Translations under genes and position numbers: made by a program | Notes under the pieces: generated by a model | What the model was told of the DNA's origin: nothing | What the model saw: the letters and a program-made list of their open reading frames with translations, nothing else | Database searches by the model: none | Assembly: GCA_950295325.1 (NCBI GenBank) | Contig: OX485803.1 | Span: 70,819,554 to 70,883,553 of the forward strand | Direction of reading: 5' to 3' | Source: Polytrichum commune | Lineage: Eukaryota > Streptophyta > Polytrichopsida > Polytrichales > Polytrichaceae | Length of the DNA: 64,000 bases | In this document: one piece after another, positions 12,580 through 22,736 of the stretch | How positions within the stretch are numbered: the stretch's first letter is position 1 | How the letters are laid out: every line of letters starts with the position of its first letter

Positions 12580-14051
12580 TTGTCACCAACTTTTGTCTTA
12601 AGAAATTGATTCTTTCATATTGTGCACCACTCTTTGTATAGCCAATCTTCAAAGTACATAGTGCTCATCAACCCAAATCTCATTAACATGTCATCTCTTT
12701 ATTGAACACGAGCACGATGAATATAAAACGTAACATGCTACACTCAATATCGTACACGTGTCACTCTTATATTGGTTGTAACACAAATCCTCGCACACAA
12801 CATCTAGTACGTAATCCCTACATGGGGTAAACGAAAAACTTGAAAAGAGGATAAACCTCCATATTAGAAGATCCAAACCATGATATTTATGTGTGATATT
12901 ATCAACCCCACTCGTGACCACATGGGAATGCTCAAACAATTGCCATACCAAAGCCTCCAAAGTCATCCCATACAGATAGATAGAAACTCCAACCCCTTTC
13001 AAGCAAGGGGCCGGCGTGAATAAAGTGTCCGTTCGTAATGCCAATGACCCGATGCCCACTGGACAAGGGGACATTGGGACAAATACTACTCTCCCCTTTC
13101 GAGGATGGACACTATAGTGACACACTATACAAGTTCCTAGCTAGCCACTACTGTAGTGCCTTGAAGATACCAGACATGGTATCCCCCCAAAGGGCTTTGA
13201 GACACCCATACAACAAGGTCCAAGGACCCCCCACCATAGTTGGGTGGACTAAGGTGGTGAGCACCACGCCGGCATGGGGAATAGAACCCACAACCTCCTC
13301 ATTGGGGGCCATGAGCCCTAACCACCAAGCCAAGGCCCGTGGTGCCTCATCCCACACACATGATATGTGTACCTCGACTCAACGATGCCGGCTTTTGTTT
13401 GTCACTAACTAAACTTTCATCTTAAGAAGTTTCCTCTTCTTACATTGTGCGTCCTTCTTTACACAACTAACATTGAAAATACATTGCGCTCGCATCTCAA
13501 ATGTCATTGGCATGCCATGTCTTCATGAACACGAGCACAACAAACATACACCAAAGCAAACAACCCTCGCAACACGATTGAGAACTATGCTTGGTATCAT
13601 ATATATACATCTAGATCGATACATAGTAAGCCCCATTCCCACAAGAGGGTAAATGAAAAGCTTGACAAGGGAGAAAATCTCCCATCTTTTTAAGACCCAA
13701 AACCATGATATTTCCAAGATGTTTTTTTTAACCACTATGGCCATGCTAAAGCCTCCGAAGTCGTTCCGTACTTATAATGTGAACCATGCTCAACAATCAT
13801 ACACATATCGCCTTGCTATGGAACATAGCATGACAACAACTCTAGTACATAATTACGCCCGATCCTACACGGGGGTTAAACGAAACGCTTGAAAAAGAGA
13901 TAAAACATCGAATCTTTCAAGACCCAAACCGTGATATTTTTGAGATATTTTTAAAAAACCACTGTGACCATATAGAAATACTAAAGCCTCTGGACTCATT
14001 GGGTACGTAAGCATCTCGACTCGATGATCGCTTTTGTTAACAACCGAACTA
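12580..14051. repeat. Decayed tandem array of a roughly 390-bp unit
   Basis: Three diverged copies are visible at about 12580-12975, 13385-13772 and 13773-14030 (5'-truncated). Shared landmarks in order are 'CTTTTGT..T.A', CTTAAGAA, GAACACGAGCAC, a GGGGTAAACGAAA.RCTTGA block, AAGA.CCAAACC.TGATATTT and GACCACA.GG/CTAAAGCCTC. A SINE-like element lies between the first two copies. A 144-codon open frame on the - strand (12691-13125) falls inside one copy and is not conserved as a reading frame in the others. Confidence 0.55.
13151..13351 (-). mobile_element. tRNA-derived SINE-like element (type B)
   Basis: Read on the - strand, the head contains an A-box-like TGGCTTGGTGG (13322-13332) and a B-box-like GGTTCTATTCC (13278-13288). 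They start 44 nt apart, the geometry of a tRNA-type RNA polymerase III promoter. Each box differs from consensus at one position. The body is GC-rich and unrelated to the type A SINEs found elsewhere here. I see no clear target duplication and no acceptor-stem pairing, so it is not a functional tRNA gene. Confidence 0.5.
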
Positions 14052-14745
14052 CTGTGCTCCCTCTTTTAGTATGACACGTTTGGGAAACACAAAAAAGTCA
14101 TAATATCGAGGTCTTGTCTTCCCATCAATATGACAAATGGCGTAAAGTTGTTGTATTATCGAGGGAATACGAGAACATAAGTAATACGAGCTTACAAATA
14201 TATATATATACAACGAGGTTAAGCAATATAGATGGTATGAAATAATCACTTATAACTCCAAACATATACAAATATTCTCAAGAACTCTTGAAATAGGAGT
14301 TCATAGATCTCTAGTGTTGCCTACCCAAGTTAGCAACTGCCATCTTATCTACATTCCCTACTAACTTTTGAAAACTGGTAATTTCATTAACACCAAAATA
14401 TAAAGAGTTCTCTAATAAGAAACTAGACAACGATGATGCACGGCGTTTAGCATCAAGACACTAGTGATACTATATCACATGTGTATAATGCAACATTGTA
14501 GGCAGGAGGCCACTCTAACCCTAAGCATGTCCATTCTACACCAGTAACCCTAATCATCACGAAGTTCCCAACGATAAGTGAAGTTTCCAAGTAGTTCCTA
14601 AGTGAAAATGGATGTATTTTAGATGTACATGACATAGATGAAAAGAATTCTAGCTCTAACAACCTCTGTTAATATGACAAAACGGAGATTCTAAATGTCG
14701 CGTTATCGAGTGTCGTAGTCGTATGAAAGAGGGAGTTGGGGACTT
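14052..14745. mobile_element. Probable TA-flanked transposon remnant
   Basis: The left end, after TA (14050-14051), reads CTGTGCTCCCTCTTTTAGTA and continues TGACACGTTTGGGAAAC, closely matching the left end of the better-preserved element at 57307-58203. The right side contains the inverse CTCCCTCTTTCATACGAC near 14725-14742, but the exact terminus and second TA are not clear. The interior has the same flavour of repeated 'TATTATCGAGG' words. Boundaries are approximate. Confidence 0.4.
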
Positions 14746-15600
14746 AAGAAGTTGGGTCTTTGCAAAAATGTGTGGTGATATATATCGAGGGTGTTGTTGT
14801 TGTATAAAGACGAGGTTAGAACATGCACTTCTTTGTCTTTGAGAAGTTGCCTCTTTAAATAGTGTGTGAAATTTATGAGTACAGTAGTGTCGACATTGGA
14901 GTTGCAGAAAATAATCCCCCAGTCCGGAAGGGAAGAAGCTTGGAAAGAGAAGGGAAAGCCGGGCGTCTTTTAAGATGAAAGGGGAAAAGAAAAGGAGTGG
15001 AAAGAAGCGCCCGCCATTGGCCCGCCATTGGGGGGCATCTTTCTAATCGAGGGAAAGAAAGAAAGCCCGGCTAATTGCCGTAGATGGTTTCCCTGCTTCC
15101 CCTTCGTCGTCTCCGTCCCGCATCGCGGCTCCCTTTGATCGCCATCGCCGCGCAGGAGGAAGCTCTCCGACATCGCCACCCCATTCATGTCATTCATTCA
15201 TCCATCCGTCCGAACGTACCTTGGAAGTTCGGCCTGCTGCTGGCTGGCTGGCTGGCTGTCTGTCTGTCTGTCCTGCTTGTTGTAGTTTGTGTAAACCAGA
15301 CTCCACACACTGGCACTTTTCCACCTCCTCTGTTTTACCACTTTTTCGTCACGAAGTTTGCACATGATCGCCATCGCCATCGCGGCAACCTCTGTCGTGG
15401 TTGTTACTCGATAGCCTTACTGGTCCGTTCGTCTGTCTGTGGCCGAGCCGGGAGAGCCGACCGCCGGGTGGGTTTTTCAGGTTGGGTTTGAAGGGAAGGC
15501 GGGAGAGGGAGGGGGGAGAGGAGAGGTATCGCGCTTTGGCATCTTCCAACCTGAGCAGTTGGTAGGGCTACGCTATCTGCTACTGAACAACAACTGTACC
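14746..15600 (+). promoter_or_regulatory. Upstream region of bZIP gene 1
   Basis: From about 14.9 kb the composition shifts to GC-richer DNA that continues to the gene. It contains a doubled 11-bp word with two inverted CCAAT boxes (15010-15031), a TTTAAATA sequence at 14853-14860 that could be a weak TATA element, and a GGCT/GTCT microsatellite at about 15241-15272. A 135-codon open frame (15084-15491) with one hydrophobic stretch lies here, but it resembles no known protein and is either leader sequence or an upstream frame. The transcription start cannot be set from sequence. Confidence 0.4.
15010..15031 (-). promoter_or_regulatory. Two CCAAT boxes in an 11-bp direct repeat
   Basis: The word CCCGCCATTGG occurs twice in a row, putting CCAAT (- strand) at 15016-15020 and 15027-15031, about one helical turn apart. 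This is a plausible NF-Y binding pair in the gene 1 promoter. Function is inferred from motif and position only. Confidence 0.4.
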
Positions 15601-15616
15601 TATTTTAGAAGGATTC

Positions 15617-16170
15617 GGTGTCTTTTTTTTTTTGGCATTTCAATCCCCTGTTTTTTTGGTGACCTTCAGATCGGTTTGATGATGATGTCGTCACCTTGGT
15701 TGATGATTGTCACTCGTTACACCTCTTATTAAGTTATCATTAGTTACTCACACAGCTTTGCTGCAGTGAGTGACCGCGGAAGGGTTTGAGTTCTGGGAGG
15801 AGGTTAAGGATTTGGACGGTGTTCCTACCTTTTTGCACACTTTTTGGCATCAAAAGTAGTAATCCCCTGTTTCAGATCGCTTCGGTTGATTGTCACTCAT
15901 TTCACCTCTTTCTTATCAGTTAGTTACTTACAGCCGCCTCACTGCAGCAACCGGGAGGAGGAGGAGCGTTTGAGTTCTGAGCTTCTTCAACGTAAGGGAT
16001 TTGGACGGTGTTTTTACCACTTTATGCACACTTTTGGCATTTCAATCCCCCGTTTTTTCGTTTTGTTTTTGGTGCCCTTCAGATCGCTATCGCGGCTGAT
16101 TGTCACTCATTTCACCTCTTCTTATGACCATTAATTTACTTACATCCTGAGGACCAAACGCGGGGGGAGG
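15617..16170 (+). repeat. Three imperfect tandem repeats upstream of gene 1 CDS
   Basis: Copies begin at 15617, 15818 and 16007. Each carries, in order, a GGTGT start, a T-rich piece with TTGGCATTTCAATCCCC, a CTTCAGATCG word, TGATTGTCACTC.TTTCACCT, TCTTAT, a TTA.TTACTTACA-like word and a G/A-rich end. Copies two and three are both preceded by GATTTGGACGGT. The repeats end about 440 bases before the start codon, so they lie in the 5' leader or proximal promoter. Repeats of this kind can multiply binding sites, but no specific factor is implied. Confidence 0.75.
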
Positions 16171-16308
16171 GGGGAGTCAGATTTGGAGTGCATGTTTCAG
16201 TTCCCGCGCACTAACTAACTTAACCCCACCTGCAAGCGACGATTGTTCTTCTTCACATTGGGAAGCAGCTCAGAGTCATCAGCAATTGAAGCAGAGAGAA
16301 TCCCCGGT

Positions 16309-16586
16309 AAATGCTGATCATTCCTTAGCCGGCAGCTCCTGAATATTTTGTAGGTAAAGTTGTGAGGTTAGGGGTGTGGGGGACCCTTTTTGACTAGGGC
16401 ATTTGGCGGGGGATGAAAACATGGGGGTTGCTTAGCGGAGGGAAGGAAGGGATTCTTCTGCAAATTATCAAGTGCACAGCTCCACGCTCCTCCGCACTAA
16501 AGTGATACAAGGGCCTTTTGGAAAAAAGGGAAGGGTGAGCTCTCGGTTTGTCAAAGTGGGAATTTTATCCTTTTTTGTTTTCCTAG
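16309..16586 (+). other. Predicted intron in the gene 1 5' leader
   Basis: A strong acceptor with a T-rich tract (TTTTTTGTTTTCCTAG, ending 16586) sits 27 bases before the start codon. Possible donors are CCCCG|GTAAAT (GT at 16307-16308) and TAG|GTAAAG (GT at 16354-16355), giving an intron of about 230-280 bases. This fits the family habit of leader introns but needs transcript evidence. Confidence 0.45.
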
Positions 16587-16613
16587 GGAAGGATTGACAG
16601 CGACAACATCACG

Positions 16614-19600
16614 ATGCAGAGGAATTTTTCTGTGGACGACATCCTGGGCACATTCTGGAAGCTGGACACACAGGGGGACACACAGAAGAGCCCAGTGGTG
16701 TCAATCCCAGAGGAGGACGAGGATTCGTCTATCATCCTTCCTCCAGTTGTGGATTCTCTGAAGGTGATCGAGGTCGACAAGGGGATGAACCGAAGTGCCT
16801 CCGAGTATGCGTTCCAGGAGTTTCTCAAGGTGAGCGAGGAGCGAGGAGGGTCTGCAGCAGTGAGGAAGAGCAGGTTCATGGTGAATCAGCGGAGGAAAGT
16901 CCCTGAGGATGAGGACGATGAGGAAGATGATGACGACGATGATGATCATGAGGATGATGATGATGACGATGACGATGAGCATGACGATGAACATGATAAC
17001 ACTGACCCCCCAAGCCCAGAGTCTCCGGAAACCTTTGAAACTAAAATGGAGCAGCAGCCATCCAGACAGGAAACCCATGATCTCAACGAGCATCCCAGAT
17101 CGCTGTCACCACCGCCGCCGCCGCCGGCTTCTGCACCATCGTCGACATCATCCACTCCTGTGGGTTTGGGCTCAATCGGTGGGGTCGTGGATCAGGTGGA
17201 GGTGGGGGTTGCTTTGAATCCTCTATTCTCAGGTCTCCGTGACGAAGTGGAGACTGCTGCCACTGCCACCAATAGTCCACAAGAGTATGAGTACTTTCTG
17301 AAGCATAAACTCGACCTGGCTTGCGCAGCTGTTGCCCTTAGCCGGGTAAGGATCATTCATGAACTCATCAGAACTGCCTCAACCACTTCTCACCCATTCT
17401 CTGCTTCTGTGTTGTTCTGGGTTGCTGAGAAATCCCCTTCTTCCTTTGTATTGATATAATGTCAATAGTTTGTCAGGAACAGTTGCAGGGGTTTAAGTTT
17501 CTATAAGGTATTGTGGGCACTTGCAACTCCAGACAATTCTGGCTGTTGGATATTGGATCGGGATACGCCTCATCCGGTTAGCAGTTGCGTATCACAAAGA
17601 TTTGTCATTTCGAGTTTTAGAATCGGAGTTGAGGTGCAAGAGTTGTAAGAGGTCAAAGTGGAGCTCCTCTTCTCTCTGGAGTCATCATGCAGGCCCTCCC
17701 AATTGTGTTGACTATTGAACATAGAATGATTTCTAGGTTTTGATCACATAGTCCAATCTCTTTGGAACACATGTTGTTTTCGTGTCTGTTCATAACTACA
17801 ATCCTTGCCATATACCACTCAAATTTGGGTGTGTCTGATTAAGAAGAGTGACCAAATGTGCTTATTTGGTATTAGAGTTACCTGGAGCTATGCAAATTAT
17901 CTTCTAGTCACCCTCTTCTCATGGTTCTGTCATTTTTATTTCTTTCATTCGATGTTAAAGAATTGGATGATTGCTAGGTTTAGGTTGTCTGACATGCCTG
18001 ATGTTATTTGCAAACAGGGTTCGGCAGGAGGAGCCAACATTGGGCCTCCAGCTCTGCCTGCAAATTATACTCCACCAGGCTATGGTATGTGGTCCGTATT
18101 CCACGGTATCGCAACTTGTTGTGCAATCAGTAACTTCATTTTAGTGCTTCATTGTGGATTATTATTATGATTACCTGCAAGTGGCTTGGTTTTGGGATGT
18201 GGATGGGCTTGCGAAGGCGATTGGTACTTGAATGTTTGTCAGCTGTTCTGAGCAATTTCTGACTCAAGAATGTGATGGAATGATGGGGTTTCACCAGTGG
18301 CAATCAGAACATAGGTATATGAATCTGAGGTGCAAATCAACAAAGTTGGTCTATTGGTAGGGCTTGCCATGCCTTTGTGGTGAAAGTTATTTTTTGTACC
18401 TGATTGGGTTATATGCTTGGTTTGTTCCATAGTAGTGGATATCATGGAGCTAATCCTGAGGCAAATTCGTGGGTACTCATGGAATTTGAACTTCCAACGA
18501 AGTGTGAGGTCGCTATATTCGCTTCTGTGATCACGGCTGTCAGAAGGTTTGTACTGGAATTCCCTCCAGGGGGGAGGCAGCATGATGGTCTGAAGTGGTC
18601 GTATCATTTCTGTTTGTGGCAGGCATCCTAAAATCCTTTTTGTCGGTCTTTTTTGCCTTTGATAAACATCTTACGGGTTTGTGGAAATTGTAGGTGGATT
18701 AAATCTGCTGGGTCCAATTGGCATTCCTGCTCTGCCTCCAAAACCTGAGTTTGGGTCACCCGTGGCTCCTACAAGGGCTGGACCTGTGACTAGTGGCTCA
18801 GACGGTTCTGAGGATGACGACCCTGATGAACTCGGCCAGAATGTGGCACCTGGTGATCTCAAGCGTGTTAAGAGGTGCCTCTTTCATTATTATACTCTGT
18901 TTTGAAGAACTAATTATCTGATGCATTTTTTTTTGTGCGGTAGCAGAAAGTTTATGTGGGGCTATAGATTTCAAAAGCTTGCATGCACTTTTCTGTAGCT
19001 GTAGTCAGAAACTCTACCAGTTTTCAAGGGCCCAATAGTCCCACCTGAGAAGTTGAAGTTTGCCCAAAGTTCAAGCCAAGAATTTTACGCCATTGAGCTT
19101 TGGACTTGGAAGTCGTACTTGGTGCACTTTGTTTATAAGTGATTTCCTCAAAGTGTACTGATTTGTTTTAAAGTGAGGGGTTAAGGGTTTGTATTGGTTC
19201 AGGTGTCCACTGTATACCAGTTATAATGGCTTGCTGTGGTCTTAGAGTTGTTGTAGTATGACTTGTTTGATTTGCTTCTGATTGCGGCATGCTGAGTATG
19301 TGGTTTTGTCTGAATTTCCAGGATGCTCTCAAACAGAGAGTCAGCACGGAGATCCCGGAGGAGAAAACAAGCACACCTAAGTGAACTTGAAAGTCAGGTT
19401 GGATATGCTACTGTTATTTGTCTTTGCCTGTGTCGAAGAATTTGCATGCGCCAACCTGCTGTGTCCTGCAGGAGGTCCAACTCACATAACTGACAATATG
19501 GTCCAATTTTGTTCTCAAGAAACTAAACCTGTAGTGCTACTTTTGGAAAAGCATGGAGCTTGATTTGGGGAGTTGGTGTGCTATAGGTTGCACATTTGCG

Positions 19601-20654
19601 GGTTGAGAACACTACAATCATGAAGAGGCTGTCTGAGATCACCATCAAATTTCAAGAAGCAGCAATAGAAAACCGTGTGTTGAAATCCGATGTTGCAACT
19701 TTGCAAGCAAAGGTTTATCTTCTCATTGCTTTTGATACGCAACTTAAAATGTTACTCAGAACAATGTCTTTTTGACTTCTGTGTATCTGGTTAAACATCA
19801 AGAGTTGCATGTTCTCGTTGTGGATGCCTGTACTGTGTATGCAGCATTATTTGCCTTATTTTTTGTGCTAAGTTGATGTACCTGAATCTTGTCTTGGGAA
19901 TCCGGCACATAGTTGTTTCTATTTGAGGTTTTCATTTGCTATCAAGGTTGAGCTTATGATGGTCATAAAAGTGCCTGTAGTCTTTGTGGACCATTTAATA
20001 ATTAAAAAGACTGCTGCTCAGTTCAGGCTTGTTTACATTGCGGTCCGGGTCCGGGTCCAAGATACCCCTTAATGGACCCTACTTTCAGACTCAAGATTGG
20101 ACTCAGGATGGACTGTTGAGATTGGGCGCCACTTCATTTTTTTATACTTTGGACACATATCCTAGTGTCAAACTCCTTGGTGCAAGTTTTGATCTTGACT
20201 GATAGGATCACTTGATTTTGGAGGTACTTTGGTCTTGGACTCTAGTGTAAAACCCACCTTTATTTCCAGGAACTCTGGACCCACTGTACTAATGTGGGAA
20301 GATGTGCATTTGTTACAGCTGAAGATGGCAGAAAATGTGGCGTCTGGTAATAATGGAAGTGGACAAGCTGGGTCTATGGATGGACTGAACCCAAACCTGA
20401 GGTATATGATGCCATACACAACTGGAGGTAATATTCAACATTACACACAACAGGCTCGACAGACCCCAGTTGTGCAGCAGCAGCAGGAGCAACAACAAGT
20501 GTCGACTGGTAAAATGGGCCGCACACCATCCATGCAGCGAGTTGCAAGCCTTGAGCATTTGCAGAAACGCATTTGCAAAGGTGCAGCTTGTGGGCCTGGG
20601 TGGGGAGGCTGGGAGGTGGAAGGGCCTTCTATGGTGGAAAATCATGATGACTAG
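16614..20654 (+). CDS. Group C (Opaque2/CPRF2-like) bZIP factor, gene 1
   Basis: Nuclear DNA-binding protein of 505 aa. Six coding exons: 16614-17345, 18018-18084, 18694-18874, 19322-19397, 19587-19712, 20319-20654, all GT-AG, with frame kept at every junction. Domains seen: an N-terminal [10 protein letters not shown] box (6-15); [15 protein letters not shown] (58-72); an acidic Asp run (98-128); Pro-rich 165-171; [10 protein letters not shown] (202-211); [20 protein letters not shown] (223-242); then the bZIP. The basic region NRESARRSR has invariant N331 and R339; the zipper heptads are L349, L356, I363, I370, A377, L384, L391, with Asn at two a positions. The C-terminal box is [17 protein letters not shown] (462-478). 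Known from the family: dimers bind ACGT boxes, pair with S1 bZIPs and act in seed-storage or low-energy programmes. Serines 63, 465 and 471 align with SnRK1 sites of Arabidopsis bZIP63. Odd points: the long Asp run and Ile at two zipper d positions. The start is the first Met before the conserved N-terminal box. Confidence 0.93.
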
Positions 20655-22736
20655 TCATGCGTGCTTATGTCTCCAATGGGGCTACTTTCATTATTATCTC
20701 CACACTTGTGTCGGAAGCTTCATGACCTGAAAATGTGTTTTCTCCACTGTGGGAATTGGTGTTGCTGGTAGGTCAAAAAGGAGTAAGGTGCCATGTCTCT
20801 CTACCCCTGCAAGATGAGGAACATCCCTCTCATGTTCGTCTTTGTGCCCAAGACATACATGTGGTGCAAAGATGGGTAAGATTCTGGAGCTGACAAAGTT
20901 AATCATGGAGCATAGATGGAAGTTGGCATCGTTCGTTAGGGTGGATGGATTGTCCTTCAAGGCGTGTCCAATTTCATTGCAGATTCAATGCACTTGCATG
21001 TCCATGTCCATGTGCCGAGTGGAATGAACAGGAATGTGGAAACCCAGTTCCTGTATAGTTGGAGACCACATCTATGGGTAACGTTCTGGTGTTCCATGAA
21101 GGTTGAAGGTTGGTTGTCAACTTGCATTGTACAGGACTAAAATTTGTGGGACCCTGTAGACTAGAGGATGTAGCCAATTTTTCATGGGCCGAAGCTGCAA
21201 TTTGATGCCCGTTTAGATAACCAGCATATTGTGTAAAGTCATTCTTGGGAGAAAAAAAGCTGCAGAAATGGAATGTTTACAGATATTGAGAAATATTTTC
21301 CTCAAACCAATTTGATATGATGTATAGTATAAGTTAGGACGGCATAGTTTGAGTTCCATGCACATTCTTGGGTTCACAGATGGAAGACATATCCTGTCGC
21401 AGATTGGAAGTAATTTAGTCATTAGGTGTAGAATGTTGCGAAGACGAGGATGTCCTCAGTTATTGCAGCCCTGCATAAATTTGTTTTCTATCAACAAATC
21501 CACCTATTCTGACCTTTGTGTGAACTACTGAACTAGTGATTCCATTAGCTCAGTGTAGCTTAGCAGATTCTGCTTCATTCCTGCCTTCGTTATTCAGGGA
21601 GACATCTGATGTATAGTGGAAGTCGAGAATTTTTGCATAGACTGTAAATATGTTTTTAGCTAATATAGAGCAGTTGATAACAAAATCTCGCCTCACAGGA
21701 ATTGGCAGATTCTTGGACGTTTTACTGAAGAAACTAAAAGTGCAGACATTTTCTCTGCGAATTTTTGGTGTGGACATGTTTCACTATCTTTAATGTTGTA
21801 GGACAGACACCTGTTAAAAAATCCTAAAACTGAGAATTGCCGAGGCAATGTCAATTGGTGTGGATTGGGACGGATTAGAAAGTGTGAAATAGTAGCAGCC
21901 TGCAAAGTTCAAATAGACAAAATTCAATGCTTATATCTTATTAGTGCATTGTAGTAATCATGTTACATTATGGAGAGGAATTACTTTTCTGTAAATGTTA
22001 TGTAAAACTGAGTTAAAATAATTAAGCAGTTGTATCAAAAGTAAGGTCTTATCAATAAATGATTCATTCTAGTGCACAAAACGAAGGAGTGCAACTTTGC
22101 AAGGTCATGTGAGGAAATCTGTTGAACTTCACTCTTCATTACAAGTGCTCTTATATTGGACAAAATAATATAGAGCATTGGTGTGAGCAAAAATAAAGCA
22201 GATGTAGATTTCAATCTACTCGCCATGCAGCTGTATCAGGCGTAAAAATAAGGATTTCACTAGATGTATCAAATGATCATTTTGAACTTCAAATAAAACT
22301 GTACATATGAGTTTCCACACGAATATAACCTAAACAACCAGAACATGACATCCACCTCTTCAGACTTCCTATACAAGATATCAAGCTTTGTGCAGTGATT
22401 TAAATGTCACTGTTGGCAGTAAGTACAACCCACAACACACTATACAGATGTCAAATTGTCAATTCCGCTGTCCACCAGTCAGGCTTGTCCAACATGATGG
22501 TTGAGGCGTAGCAATTCAGCATACTAACCCTAACCCATGATAATCTTTCCCAAGGGGGCTCAAATTACTCCCTATTTTCATCAACACTGTCTACTAATCA
22601 TTCTCAACACATGATCCTATTTCTTGTGCATTAGAACCCTGTGCAATAACACTTGATTTTAGTATACTCTCAACAGGGTGTATTTTTGACTTCAGGGAGC
22701 ATCAAAAGAACCTTCTTAAGAGGCCGAACCAAAACC
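20655..22736. other. Convergent 3' region between the two bZIP genes
   Basis: 2082 bases separate the two stop codons. The stretch must hold both 3' untranslated regions. A + strand AATAAA lies far from gene 1 at about 22053, and no canonical signal is obvious close behind either stop, which is common in plants. I see no third gene. The short open frames are scattered, and composition drifts from gene-like near 20.7-21.1 kb to AT-rich beyond. Confidence 0.5.

Noticed and set aside
12691-13125. 144-codon - strand open frame
   Set aside because: It lies in a decayed tandem repeat, and the reading frame is not kept in the other copies.
15084-15491. 135-codon open frame with one hydrophobic stretch, upstream of gene 1
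   Set aside because: The hydrophobic part comes from the GGCT/GTCT microsatellite. No family resemblance. Kept only as a possible upstream frame in the leader.
16701-17155. Open frames on the other strand and in other frames across gene 1 exon 1 (runs of Ile/Val/Met or Ser)
   Set aside because: They are by-products of the GAT/GAC-rich aspartate tract of the real exon.
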